Origin: Parvularcula oceani
Lineage (GTDB): Bacteria; Pseudomonadota; Alphaproteobacteria; Caulobacterales; Parvularculaceae
NCBI RefSeq assembly: GCF_000733125.1
Contig: NZ_JPHU01000006.1
Span: 119,205-183,204, forward strand
Reading direction: 5' to 3'
Length of the DNA: 64,000 bases
How positions within the stretch are numbered: the first letter of the stretch is position 1; each line of letters opens with the position of its first letter. The notes beneath the pieces were generated by a model. The model searched no databases. It saw nothing but the letters and a program-made list of their open reading frames with translations, and had not been told where the DNA came from. The translations under genes and the position numbers were made by a program. Below, in pieces: positions 18,467-26,364 of this stretch.

Positions 18467-19197
18467 CCCGACCTCTCGTCGGTCAGCCGGTAGACCGGGC
18501 CCGCGCCATCGCCCGTGACCTGCCGCAGGAGGTCGACGCGCGTCCCATTCCAGTGATAGCCGAAATGCCGCGCCTGGACGGGCACGCCCATCACATCGGG
18601 CCAGAAGGCGGCGAAGCACTCCCCGCCTTGGTTCCGGACGCTGGGATAGACGATGCCGTCTTCCCCCCTCTCCCGCATACGGACGGCGAAGGCGTGGGAC
18701 GCGGCGTAATCCTTGGGGTCCAGAAGATCGCCGGGCGCGCCCGGTCTCAGGTTCAGAAGGTCCGCATCGAGCGCGCCGGTCACCTCGCGCAGGTCCGCGA
18801 CCCAGCCCGGCGCCTCAGCCGTCGCCTTGAGGAAGAGCCCGATATGGTGGGCGGTCTCGGCCACCGCCGTCTCGAGCTGCCGGGCGCCGTAAAAGGCGCC
18901 TAAGCGGCCGGTGTGGAAGCGGCCCGGCCGGTCGGGGCTGCAATGGGTGAAGGGCGCCATGACATAGCTGGCGCCCGGCCCGCCGACCCGTCGGGCGGGC
19001 GGCACGAGATCGAGCTGGCCGATGGTCTCGGCAGCCCGCGGATTGGTGCGCGCCTCGGCCTGACCGAGAAGCGCCCAGTCCTCGGGATCAGCAATGTCCT
19101 CGAAGAGATCGATCGGCGGATAAGCCGAGTTGATCAGCCGGTAGTAAGGCTGCCACCGAACCTGTGTGTGGGGAGAGCCTTCCTCAGCCCCGGTCAC
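18463..19197 (-). CDS. RES-domain toxin
   Basis: A 244-residue protein with the RES domain, named for conserved Arg, Glu and Ser. The expected elements are YRLINSAYPP near the N-terminus, the middle GRLGAFYGARQLETAVAE with its Arg and Glu, and YPSVRNQGGECFAAFWP toward the C-terminus. RES toxins (ParT, MbcT) have an ADP-ribosyltransferase-like fold and destroy NAD+ or modify a target enzyme. The GTG at 19197 overlaps the stop of the upstream antitoxin by four bases. The order antitoxin then toxin, with coupled translation, is typical of Xre/MbcA-RES modules. Confidence 0.9.
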   Translation of the reverse strand: MTGAEEGSPHTQVRWQPYYRLINSAYPPIDLFEDIADPEDWALLGQAEARTNPRAAETIGQLDLVPPARRVGGPGASYVMAPFTHCSPDRPGRFHTGRLGAFYGARQLETAVAETAHHIGLFLKATAEAPGWVADLREVTGALDADLLNLRPGAPGDLLDPKDYAASHAFAVRMRERGEDGIVYPSVRNQGGECFAAFWPDVMGVPVQARHFGYHWNGTRVDLLRQVTGDGAGPVYRLTDERSG

Positions 19198-19607
19198 CAG
19201 GGACTGCGTTGGGCGTCAAGATAGCGGCGCACCCGCATGAGGTCGGTGAGCTGTCCGCGCAGCATCACGTCAAGGGCGCTCCGCGCGCCGAAAGCCGCAT
19301 TGGGCTTGCGGATCCAGGCATAGCCCCGCGCCTTCTCTTTGAAGAGAAGTCGCAGCGCCTTGTGGATCCCGACGAGGTTCGACAGCCGCGCCGCAAGATC
19401 GGGGCCCACACGGCCCGTCTGGCCCTGCTTCCAGCGCTGGAAGGTGCGCGGGGAAATATCGCCCAGAAGGGTGGACGCATCCTGATCGCTGAGATCCCAG
19501 AGCGCGAAAAGACGGATCACCGCCCGCTGCAGGGCGGCCACTTCCGCCTCCGTGAAGTGCGGCGCGCCGGGCGGCGGGGCCTGATCGATGGGGCGTAGTT
19601 GAACCAC
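19194..19607 (-). CDS. MbcA/ParS/Xre-type antitoxin
   Basis: A 137-residue protein. It has a helical Xre-like DNA-binding N-terminal half (LLGDISPRTFQRWKQG) and a C-terminal DUF2384 antitoxin-binding region (RLSNLVGIHKALRLLF ... NAAFGARSALDVML) that blocks the RES toxin active site. The GTG at 19607 has a good AGGAG ribosome site. The promoter upstream on the minus strand has TTGACA at 19658-19653 and AATATG at 19635-19630 with 17-base spacing. A TGACG-5-CGTCA palindrome (19617-19631) just downstream of the -10 is a likely autoregulatory operator. Confidence 0.88.
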   Translation of the reverse strand: MVQLRPIDQAPPPGAPHFTEAEVAALQRAVIRLFALWDLSDQDASTLLGDISPRTFQRWKQGQTGRVGPDLAARLSNLVGIHKALRLLFKEKARGYAWIRKPNAAFGARSALDVMLRGQLTDLMRVRRYLDAQRSPW

Positions 19608-19616
19608 GATGGCTCC

Positions 19617-19658
19617 TGACGTTTGTCGTCATATTGGGGTTTATCTGCCATTTGTCAA
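19617..19658 (-). promoter_or_regulatory. Promoter and operator of the Xre/RES module
   Basis: Reading on the minus strand, a consensus -35 TTGACA (19658-19653) and a -10 AATATG (19635-19630) are 17 bases apart. The perfect inverted repeat TGACG-N5-CGTCA (19617-19631) abuts the -10 and ends 10 bases before the GTG start. That is the usual layout for repression by the antitoxin-toxin complex. Confidence 0.6.
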
Positions 19659-20016
19659 GATGGCGCGTCCTTTCGGACCAGTCTCGCGTGCACGGAGCCC
19701 GGGCCGAGCCGGTCTCCGCCCTTCGGGCGTTGATCCTTCGCGCTGGGGCGCGCCTTCGGGCGCGCATTGGGACAGGCGGCCGGGGCCGCCTGACTTTGCG
19801 GGGTCTTGGTTTCCCTGTCGGCCGGGGGGCGGCGCCCGTCTGTCGCCCGAAGCGGTCCGGCCGCAAGGGCGGCGGCAACAGGGCCGTCATCGGTTCTTTT
19901 CGTCGTCCTACCCCCGCCCTTGGCGTCCGGCCCTTGAGGCTTCGGGCGGAACGCGGGCTCTCGCCGCCCCCCGTCCTTCCGGGAAAACTGCGGGGGCGGG
20001 GAAAGGATGACGACCC
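19659..20016. other. Hairpin-rich non-coding region upstream of ardC
   Basis: No gene is supported here. Two perfect hairpins stand out: GCGCGCC-TTCG-GGCGCGC at 19748-19765, with a stable UUCG-type loop, and CAGGCGGCC-GG-GGCCGCCTG at 19773-19792. More GC-rich arms follow to about 19,900. The sequence is extremely C/G-rich. It could hold a terminator for the neighbouring gene, a normal ardC promoter, or a single-stranded-DNA promoter of the Frpo type used by leading-region genes. Confidence 0.45.
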
Positions 20017-20943
20017 ATGACCCGTCGACGGAGAGAACGCACGCGCGGCGACCTTTATGAGGAGGTCACCGCCCGGATCATCGCGCAGATGGAGGAAGGC
20101 ACGGTCCCGTGGGTGCAACCTTGGACAGCCGAGGAAGCGGGTGGCCCTGTTCTTGGCCTGCCCCAGAACGCGGCCACGCGGCGGGCCTATTCAGGGATCA
20201 ACATCCTGCTCCTCTGGGGCGCGGCGCAGGAGCAGGGACGGGAAAGCCAGCTCTGGCTCACCTTCAAACAGGCCCTCGCCTTGGGCGGGGCGGTGCGCAA
20301 AGGCGAGAAAGGCACCACCATCGTCTATGCCGACCGCTTCACGCCCGAAAGCGAACGGCAGAAGGCGGAAGAGAGCGGCGAGGCGGCGCGGGAAGTCGCC
20401 TTCCTGAAGCGGTACACGGTCTTTCACGTGAACCAGTGCGACGGCCTGCCCGACGACGCCGTCACAAGCCGGGCGTCCCTGTCCCCACGGCAGATCGAGC
20501 CCGAGGCGGAACGGCTGATCCAAGCCACGGGCGCGGATGTTCGGGTGGGCGGGGATCGCGCCTATTACGTACCGTCGCAGGACTTTATTCAGGTCCCGCC
20601 GCAAGCGGCGTTCCGGGACCAGATCAACTATTACCGCACCTGCTTTCACGAGCTGGGCCACTGGACCGGCCACGCCACGCGGCTGGCGCGGGACCTCGCC
20701 ACCCGTTTCGGGACCAAGGACTATGCCCGCGAGGAACTGGTCGCCGAAATGGCAAGCGCCTTTCTCTGCGCCGAGATGGGCATCGTCCCGACCGTGCGGC
20801 ATGCGGATTATCTGGCGAACTGGCTGGCAGTCCTGCGCGAGGACAAGCGGGCGATCTTCCGCGCCGCGTCCCTTGCCTCGAAAGCCGCCGATTTCGTGCT
20901 TTCCTTCCGTACACAGCAAGAGACCGATCAGCGCGCCGCCTGA
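20017..20943 (+). CDS. ardC: ArdC-family antirestriction protein
   Basis: A 308-residue protein. The N-terminal part (residues 10-130) is the ssDNA-binding domain once called DUF1738 (YEEVTARIIAQMEEGTVPWVQPW). The C-terminal part is a zincin-like metallopeptidase with the zinc motif H211-E212-L-G-H215 in FHELGHWTGHATRL. ArdC from IncW plasmids protects incoming DNA from type I and II restriction during conjugation. Its position before parB-like, DUF736 and ssb genes, all pointing to the oriT candidate, fits a leading-region role. Confidence 0.92.
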   Translation: MTRRRRERTRGDLYEEVTARIIAQMEEGTVPWVQPWTAEEAGGPVLGLPQNAATRRAYSGINILLLWGAAQEQGRESQLWLTFKQALALGGAVRKGEKGTTIVYADRFTPESERQKAEESGEAAREVAFLKRYTVFHVNQCDGLPDDAVTSRASLSPRQIEPEAERLIQATGADVRVGGDRAYYVPSQDFIQVPPQAAFRDQINYYRTCFHELGHWTGHATRLARDLATRFGTKDYAREELVAEMASAFLCAEMGIVPTVRHADYLANWLAVLREDKRAIFRAASLASKAADFVLSFRTQQETDQRAA

Positions 20944-20985
20944 GCGGCGCGCCCTTCTTCCACGATCCAAGAGAAAGACCTTCCC

Positions 20986-22785
20986 ATGACCTATGAGACC
21001 TATCCCCTGTCCGCCCTCGCCATCGCCGAAGAGAATGTCCGCCACGCCTCGCGACCCGATGACGGCATCCAAGCCCTCGCCCAGATGATCGCCGCCACCG
21101 GCCTACAGCAGCCGCTATGCGGCTACAAGAGGGGCCGCACCAAGCTCCTCATCTATGATGGGCGGCGGCGCTTGCTTGCGCTCCAGCATCTCGCCAGTGA
21201 AGACCGTCTGCCCAAAGACTGCCTTGACGGCATTCCCTGCCGGATCGGCTCGAAGGCCGAGGCCCGCGCCGCGAGCCTTGGGGCGGGGCTGGGCGCGAAG
21301 GGCTTCCACCCGACCGAAGCCTTCCGGCAGTTCGCGGCGCTGATCGAGGAGGGCCAGACCGTGCCCGACATCGCCAAGCGTTTCTCCCTGTCGGAGCGCG
21401 AGGTCGAGCAGCGCCTGCGGCTCGCAAGGCTCGCCCCGCAAATCTTCGATGCGTTCGCAGAGGACGCGATCACCTTAGAGCAGGCCATGGCCTATGCCCT
21501 GATCGACGATCCCGACCGCCAGATGCGCGTCTTCGAAACCGGCGGGACCGACCTCCCGGCCCGGATGATCCGGCGCCAGCTGACAGACGGTGAAACACCG
21601 GGAACGGACAAACGGGTGCGCCTCGTCGGTCTGGCCGCCTATGAAGCCGCAGGTGGCCGCGTGCGGCGGGACCTCTTCGCCGATGAGGACGACCTGTCTG
21701 GTGTGACCCTGCTCGACGAGGGTCTTCTCGATGATCTGACGCGCGCGCGTCTGCTTGAGGTCGAGACCGTCCTTGGGGCCGAGGGCTGGTCATGGGTGAA
21801 GGCCTCGGTCCATGCCGACCATGACCTCTACCAGACCCATGGCCGGGAGCGGCCCGAACGCCAGCCCCTGCCTGCGGACGCCCAACAGGAGCGGGACGCG
21901 CTGGTGGCGCGCCGCGACGCCCTTGCAGGAACGGCGGAGCATGAGGACGAACTCGACGACGAGGCATGGGCGGAGATCGAACGGCTCGATGCGGCGCTCG
22001 ACGACCTCGACGCCCAGCATACGGCCTATTCCCCGGAGGACCTCGCGCGCGGCGGGGCCATGGTCTCCATCAGACCCGATGGCAGCCTCGACATTGTGCG
22101 TGGTCTCGTCCCCCGCAAGGCGCTGACGCCCAAGGCCGAGAAGCCCGCTCTGCCCCACGGGGTGCACCGCCAGCTCACCGAACGGGCGAGCCAGGCCCTG
22201 GCGCGCGACCTCGCCAGCCATGCCGAAACGGCGGACCTTCTCCTCACGGCGGTGATGGCGCAGGCGGCATGGTCCTATGGCCCGATCACCGGGATGGGCC
22301 TCAGCGGAGAAATGCCCCGCTTCACCGATGGCGGCACCCTGCCGCCGGACGAAGCCCTTGCTGCGCGCATCGATGCCGCGAAGGCGCAGGTGGGCCGAAC
22401 CTTGGCCGAGACCGTGGAGAACGTCGCCGCGCTTGCTGACGATCAGCGCGCGGGCCTCCGGCAGCTGGCCCTCGCCTGCCTCCTCGATCTGAGCGAGATG
22501 CGCGGGGACGCCCGCTCCGAGGACGGACGGTCCTTGGGCAGCTTGCTCGCCCGGCGGATGGGGACGGACCTCACCCGCCACTGGCAACCGGATGACATCT
22601 ATTTCAGGCGACTTTCGAGGGACCAGATCGTGACGGCGCTCACCGAGATGGGCGTCCCGACCAAGGGGCTCCAGAAGGCGAAGAAGGCGGACCTCGTCCC
22701 CGTCGCCGCGCGCAAGGCACAAGAAGCGGGCTGGCTCCCTGAGCCCTTGCGGTTCGCGCACGCCCCGGATGGGGCGGCGGGGTGA
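20986..22785 (+). CDS. ParB/RepB/Spo0J-type protein
   Basis: A 599-residue protein. The N-terminal ParB-like domain holds ENVRH, GLQQPLCGY and the nucleotide-binding motif YDGRRRLLALQ (about residues 59-69), followed by a helix-turn-helix in VPDIAKRFSLSEREVEQRLRLARL. The long C-terminal part is unlike classical partition ParB and ends in a SAP-like helical segment (ALTEMGVPTKGLQKAKKADL). Such long ParB-like proteins are common on alphaproteobacterial conjugative elements beside ardC and DUF736 genes. They may act in stability or transcription control; no parA gene is visible here. Confidence 0.85.
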   Translation: MTYETYPLSALAIAEENVRHASRPDDGIQALAQMIAATGLQQPLCGYKRGRTKLLIYDGRRRLLALQHLASEDRLPKDCLDGIPCRIGSKAEARAASLGAGLGAKGFHPTEAFRQFAALIEEGQTVPDIAKRFSLSEREVEQRLRLARLAPQIFDAFAEDAITLEQAMAYALIDDPDRQMRVFETGGTDLPARMIRRQLTDGETPGTDKRVRLVGLAAYEAAGGRVRRDLFADEDDLSGVTLLDEGLLDDLTRARLLEVETVLGAEGWSWVKASVHADHDLYQTHGRERPERQPLPADAQQERDALVARRDALAGTAEHEDELDDEAWAEIERLDAALDDLDAQHTAYSPEDLARGGAMVSIRPDGSLDIVRGLVPRKALTPKAEKPALPHGVHRQLTERASQALARDLASHAETADLLLTAVMAQAAWSYGPITGMGLSGEMPRFTDGGTLPPDEALAARIDAAKAQVGRTLAETVENVAALADDQRAGLRQLALACLLDLSEMRGDARSEDGRSLGSLLARRMGTDLTRHWQPDDIYFRRLSRDQIVTALTEMGVPTKGLQKAKKADLVPVAARKAQEAGWLPEPLRFAHAPDGAAG

Positions 22786-23292
22786 CGACAGGCGGGCGGG
22801 AGTACGTGGTCGTTCATCCGCTGGGTCCCGTCTCGCCGATGCGAGTGCGAGGAGGTCGCGGCCCCCGGTCCTAATCGCTTCAGGGTGAGTGACTCGAACG
22901 AGGCATGAGGGCCGGTCCTCCCGCGTCCATGGCGGGCCGATGACCCTGCCGAGGCGACCATGGACCTATGGCAGCCGCCGGGACCGCCGAAACCTCGGGC
23001 GACGAAAGATTTCCCCTGCCGCGGCGTCCTTTGTCGCGCGATCCGGGCGGCGAACCGGTTCCCGCTTCGCCTGATCGCGCGGGCCGCAACGGCATTCCTC
23101 GCGAGGCAAATCTTCCGTCCCCTTCGGTCCGCCGCTGCGCTTCGGCCCTTTGTTGCGCGCGTCTTTCCCGAAAACCGGTGCCCACTTTTCGGGGACGCGC
23201 TCCTCACGGGTTCAGCGGCCCGGACGCCCGCCATGGCCGGTCCGTCGCCGGCAGGGATCAGCCCCGCCGGGTAACCCGAAAGGACCACCACC
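22786..23292. other. Non-coding region between the ParB-like and DUF736 genes
   Basis: I see no real gene in these 507 bases. Two palindromes are clear. CGCGCGATC at 23035-23043 pairs with GATCGCGCG at 23073-23081, and an RPE-like element lies at 23167-23193. The upstream half has several GC-rich direct and inverted stretches. It may serve as the DUF736 promoter region or as a binding region for the ParB-like protein; neither is shown. Confidence 0.45.
23167..23193. repeat. RPE-like palindromic element
   Basis: CCCGAAAA at 23167-23174 and TTTTCGGG at 23186-23193 form a perfect 8-base inverted repeat around a GC-rich 11-base centre (CCGGTGCCCAC). This matches the general form of the RPE/REP-type intergenic palindromes scattered in rhizobial and related alphaproteobacterial genomes (CCGAAAA, CCGGT-like centre, CTTTTCGG). 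I see only one clear copy in the window. Confidence 0.55.
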
Positions 23293-23622
23293 ATGTCAGC
23301 CATCGGCTATGTCACCCACAATGAAGAGCGCGGCACCTATAAGGGTACGCTCCGGACCCTGACCATCGCGACCGGCATCGAGCTGGTGCCGAACGGCGAG
23401 AAGACCGACGAGCGCCAGCCCGACTTCCGCATCTTCACCGACGAACGCACCGAGATCGGGGCGGGCTGGCACCGCAAGGGCAAGACCTCGGGCCGCCCTT
23501 ACGTGAGCCTCACCTTCGCGGCGCCGGAACTCGGGCCCCGGAAGCTCTACGCCAATCTCGGACCCGCCGCCGGGCAGGACGACCCGTCCGTCTTCGCCAT
23601 CATCTGGAACCCCGAAGGCTGA
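23293..23622 (+). CDS. DUF736 family protein
   Basis: A 109-residue protein with the DUF736 pattern: IGYVTHNEERGTYKGTLRTL at the start, PDFRIFTD in the middle, GAGWHRKGKTSGRPYVSL, then a short C-terminal part. The family is nearly confined to conjugative plasmids and integrative elements of alpha- and betaproteobacteria. Its function is unknown. A strong hairpin (23630-23660) follows directly and probably ends the transcript. Confidence 0.9.
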   Translation: MSAIGYVTHNEERGTYKGTLRTLTIATGIELVPNGEKTDERQPDFRIFTDERTEIGAGWHRKGKTSGRPYVSLTFAAPELGPRKLYANLGPAAGQDDPSVFAIIWNPEG

Positions 23623-23629
23623 GCCCAAG

Positions 23630-23660
23630 GGCGCCCGCCGGTCCCCGATCGGCGGGCGCC
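23630..23660 (+). terminator. Hairpin terminator after the DUF736 gene
   Basis: GGCGCCCGCCG (23630-23640) and CGGCGGGCGCC (23650-23660) are perfect 11-base arms around a 9-base loop, starting 8 bases after the stop codon. There is no long T-run, only a C/T-rich tail, so termination efficiency is uncertain. It could also stabilise the mRNA end. Confidence 0.55.
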
Positions 23661-23693
23661 ACGGCCCCTTCTCTTCCCCCACGGAGAATGATC

Positions 23694-24106
23694 ATGGACC
23701 TGATCCTGCCCGAACAGGCGACCCGCCTGCGCACCCAATTCGAGGACGAGAGCGTCGACCAGCCGCCCCTCGTCAAGCTCTTCTGCCCCTGGGGCGCCGG
23801 AACCTGGCTCCTCTCCGGGCTCACCGAGGATGATGCCCTCGGCTTCGGCCTTTGCGATCTCGGCATGGGCTCCCCGAACTCGGCTATGTGTCGCTCGCTG
23901 AACTTCGCGGCATCAAAGGCCCCTTCGGCCTCACCATCGAACGGGACCTCTATTTCGGGCCCCTCGCCACCCTGACCGTCTATGCCGAGGCCGCCCGCCT
24001 GGCCGAGGGCGTGGTCGAGGACCGGGCCTCCGTGGAAGCCGCCTTCGAGAGGCTCGAGCGCCGCGCGAAGGAGGACCGACGGGTCCTCAAAGCCCGGATG
24101 CTCTGA
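23694..24106 (+). pseudogene. DUF2958 gene with a one-base frameshift
   Basis: The first frame (ATG 23694, after CGGAG) encodes the DUF2958 N-terminus: LPPEQ-like start, VKLFCPWGAGTWLLSGL and FGLCDLGMGSP. Around 23875 the homology moves to the -1 frame and continues ELGYVSLAELRGIKGPFGL, then ERDLYFGPL, to a stop at 24106. One G missing in CTCCCCGAACTC would explain it. Read through, the protein has the normal family length (about 137 residues). It is either a genuine disruption or a sequencing error; the sequence has no slippery heptamer. Confidence 0.8.
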
Positions 24107-24185
24107 CTTCTGTGGCGGGCCGGGTCACCTCGGTCCGCTGCACGCCGCGCGCCGCATGGGAGCCGTCAACGCGGGGGCTCCGTAT

Positions 24186-24211
24186 TGCAGTGTCATGCAG
24201 TCTGCACTACA
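24186..24211. promoter_or_regulatory. Candidate operator of the DUF1778/GNAT module
   Basis: TGCAG-T-CTGCA at 24196-24206 is a perfect inverted repeat. It lies inside a wider pair, TGCAGTG (24186-24192) and CACTACA (24205-24211), with one mismatch. It is 22 bases before the antitoxin start. Ribbon-helix-helix antitoxins of this type bind such palindromes for autoregulation. Confidence 0.5.
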
Positions 24212-24233
24212 TATCGGCGATCAGGAGGTCCCC

Positions 24234-24542
24234 ATGCTCGACATCGATCTGTCCGATCTCAGCCAGGACAAGGGCGCGCGGACGACTCAGCTGCGCCATG
24301 GCGACCGCCTGGCCGATCTCATCGATCGCGCCGTCGCGGCCCTCGGCGTCGAGAAATCGACCTTCCTCCGGGCCGCCATTGCCAAGGAAGCCCAGCGCAT
24401 CCTCGAGGAGAGCAGCCGCCATGTGATGAGCGCCGAGGACGCAGGCAAATTCGAGGCGGCCCTCGACCGGAAACCGACGGTCACGAGTAAGGCCAAGGCC
24501 GCCGCCAAGGCCTATCGCGCCCGGGTGGTGCATGCCGACTGA
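24234..24542 (+). CDS. DUF1778 (TacA-type) antitoxin
   Basis: A 102-residue protein. A ribbon-helix-helix DNA-binding part (LRHGDRLADLIDRAVAALG, then VEKSTFLRAAIAKEAQRIL) is followed by a C-terminal tail (MSAEDAGKFEAALDRKP) that in the TacA family wraps the acetyltransferase toxin. The ATG at 24234 follows a perfect AGGAGG. It overlaps the GNAT toxin gene by 11 bases, the standard antitoxin-first order of TacAT/AtaRT modules. Confidence 0.9.
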   Translation: MLDIDLSDLSQDKGARTTQLRHGDRLADLIDRAVAALGVEKSTFLRAAIAKEAQRILEESSRHVMSAEDAGKFEAALDRKPTVTSKAKAAAKAYRARVVHAD

Positions 24543-25077
24543 GCGGAACGCGCCGCTTCGCATCGAACGGTTCGACCCTGCGCGGCATGACCGGGCCGGG
24601 TTCTCCTGCGGGGTGCCGCGCCTCGACAACTTCCTCCAGCTGACCGCCAAGAAACAGCAGGCCGCCGACATGACCCGGGTCTATGTGGTGGTCGAGGACG
24701 GCGACACCCGTATTCTCGGCTATCACACCATCGGCATGGGGATGATGGAGGTGAGCCTCCTCAAGAAACGGCCGCACGGCGCCACCGACCATGGCGAGCT
24801 TCCGGTCCTCTTCCTCGGTCAGGTGGCGGTGGACCAGCGCGCCCAAGGACAGGGCCTTGGAGGCATCCTCATGCACCATGTCTTCGAGAAGGCCCGATTG
24901 GTGGCCGATGAAGCCGGATGCTTCGCCCTCGTCCTCGACGTGATGACCGATGGCGGCGAGGAGGCGTTCGAGCGGCGCCGCGCGTGGTACGCCTCATTCG
25001 GGTTCGAACCTTTCCCAAGCCGCCCCACGCGTATGTTCCTGACGCTGAAGGATGTCCGGGCGATCCTGAAGGGATGA
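24532..25077 (+). CDS. GNAT-family toxin (TacT-like acetyltransferase)
   Basis: A 181-residue GNAT acetyltransferase. It starts with FSCGVPRLDNFLQ, a hallmark of TacT/AtaT-like toxins. The acetyl-CoA pyrophosphate loop is LGQVAVDQRAQGQGLGGIL (about residues 99-117), and a conserved Tyr is near the C-terminus in RRAWYASFGFEPF. Such toxins acetylate the amino acid on charged tRNAs and block translation. With the DUF1778 antitoxin overlapping upstream, it forms a complete type II toxin-antitoxin module. Confidence 0.9.
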   Translation: MPTERNAPLRIERFDPARHDRAGFSCGVPRLDNFLQLTAKKQQAADMTRVYVVVEDGDTRILGYHTIGMGMMEVSLLKKRPHGATDHGELPVLFLGQVAVDQRAQGQGLGGILMHHVFEKARLVADEAGCFALVLDVMTDGGEEAFERRRAWYASFGFEPFPSRPTRMFLTLKDVRAILKG

Positions 25078-25211
25078 GACTTTCGCAGCCGAGTCCGATC
25101 CCTTGATGATCAGCGCATCGGTGCCCGCAGGGAAGTCGGCTGACGCCTAGATGTTCTTTCTTTGTTTCGAGAATCAGGTGATGGTTGAAGCCCTACAAGG
25201 AGATGTTCGAC

Positions 25212-25466
25212 ATGCCCCGAAACACCGAAACCACCGGCAAGAAAGCCGCGACCGCCGCGTCGAAAACGCTGCGCAGCGGGACGGCCTCGAAATCCGCCAA
25301 ATCGGCGGCGGGATCGGCCCTCGCCCAGTCAAAAACTACGAAAGAAAGCTCCGCCAAAGCGGCGAGCGCCGCGAGCAGCACGCTGAAGACAAAGAGCGCG
25401 CCTAAAGCTGCCAAATCGGCTGCCGCGTCGACCCTCACCCAGCGTCGCGACAAGAAAGGCCGCTAG
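25212..25466 (+). CDS. Ala/Ser/Lys-rich small basic protein with a duplicated 29-residue module
   Basis: An 84-residue, strongly basic, low-complexity protein. Residues 11-39 (KAATAASKTLRSGTASKSAK...) and 49-77 (KAASAASSTLKTKSAPKAAK...) align without gaps, with 18 identities in 29. The same module forms the N-terminus of the protein at 26053-26364 on the other strand, with high DNA identity. The ATG at 25212 has AAGGAG at 25197-25202. It resembles histone H1-like or nucleic-acid-binding tails, but no function is established. It may be a second antitoxin part or a duplicated, now free, module. Confidence 0.65.
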   Translation: MPRNTETTGKKAATAASKTLRSGTASKSAKSAAGSALAQSKTTKESSAKAASAASSTLKTKSAPKAAKSAAASTLTQRRDKKGR

Positions 25467-25479
25467 CGGTCCTGCGGCG

Positions 25480-26043
25480 CTAGAGGCGGAAGACCCCTTT
25501 CACGCAATCGGGGTTCCGCACACAGATCTGGACATGGGTCTTCTCGAAGAACCCTGCTGAAGGGTAGATCGGCTCGCCCTCCAGAAAGATGCCGCGAACC
25601 GTGTCGATCGGCGGGTCGCCTGCCTCGTCGCGAATGTCGTGAACGAGATTGACCACGGCGCAGTCGAGCTTGCGGCGCAAACCGTCCTCGTGGTTTTCGG
25701 GCAACGCCGCCTCGGCGGTCTCGATCAGCGTTGTCAGTTGCTCATAGGCGTTGCGGACCTGATCGATGGACGCCTTGGTCGACAGATCGAGACAAAGGCC
25801 GAGATCGATAATCGCGCCGACCACTCCGGGAGTTTCCACCGAGCCGCGTCCAAGAGCTTTCAGCTCCTTGGCAAAATCGAGCCCGCGTTCGGGGTTTTTC
25901 TCCCAGAAATAGATGCCGCTCCCCAGCCAGTCATAATCGTTCTCGCTGGGACGGAACGGCTCACCCGCCAACAGGCGTTCCGCCACATCGGCATCGCAAC
26001 CATGGTAGCCAAGAACGAAGGCGGTGTTCAGCCGGTCCGCCAT
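25480..26043 (-). CDS. Predicted ADP-ribosyltransferase-fold toxin
   Basis: A 187-residue protein. GYHG at residues 12-15 and DWLGSGIYFWE at 38-48 look like the His and Tyr motifs of the ADP-ribosyltransferase (HYE) group, and a C-terminal HVQICVRNPDCVKGVFR is the likely end of the same fold. No signal peptide is present. It starts 9 bases after the small protein at 26053-26364, which is probably its antitoxin. NAD+ use and the cellular target are inferred; it could instead be an inactive relative. Confidence 0.65.
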   Translation of the reverse strand: MADRLNTAFVLGYHGCDADVAERLLAGEPFRPSENDYDWLGSGIYFWEKNPERGLDFAKELKALGRGSVETPGVVGAIIDLGLCLDLSTKASIDQVRNAYEQLTTLIETAEAALPENHEDGLRRKLDCAVVNLVHDIRDEAGDPPIDTVRGIFLEGEPIYPSAGFFEKTHVQICVRNPDCVKGVFRL

Positions 26044-26052
26044 GTCAGGAGG

Positions 26053-26364
26053 TCACGCCGTCTTCTTGACGGTCCGATAGGGCTTCGTGAGGCGCCCGGT
26101 CTTGGTGACGACACCGAGGTCCTGAAGCGCGGCCAACGCCGACGCCTTGGTCGCGGCGTGCTTGGCCATATAGGTCTTCGAGTCCTTGCGGAACTTCACG
26201 GCCGCTTCGGGAGAAGAGGGGTCGAGCACTTTTGCACGAGTCTGTGTCAGGGCGGATCCCGCCGCCGATTTGGCGGATTTGGATGCGGTCGTCCCGCGCA
26301 GCGTCTTCGACGCGGCGCTCGCCGCCTTCTTCCCAGTCGCTTCTCGATTCTTCGCCATTCCCAT
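26053..26364 (-). CDS. Probable antitoxin with an Ala/Ser/Lys module and a helical C-terminal domain
   Basis: A 103-residue basic protein. Residues 13-41 carry the same Ala/Ser/Lys module found twice in the protein at 25212. After a Pro/Ser linker, the C-terminal part (YMAKHAATKASALAALQDLG, then VVTKTGRLTKPYR) looks like a small winged or helical domain. It precedes the ADP-ribosyltransferase-like gene by 9 bases in the same direction, as an antitoxin would. The family is not characterised to my knowledge. An ATG at 26358 is an alternative start. Confidence 0.6.
   Translation of the reverse strand: MGMAKNREATGKKAASAASKTLRGTTASKSAKSAAGSALTQTRAKVLDPSSPEAAVKFRKDSKTYMAKHAATKASALAALQDLGVVTKTGRLTKPYRTVKKTA

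Noticed and set aside
23871..23880. Programmed frameshift in the DUF2958 gene
   Set aside because: A -1 slip would be needed, but CTCCCCG is not a slippery heptamer and no downstream structure is evident; a missing base is simpler.
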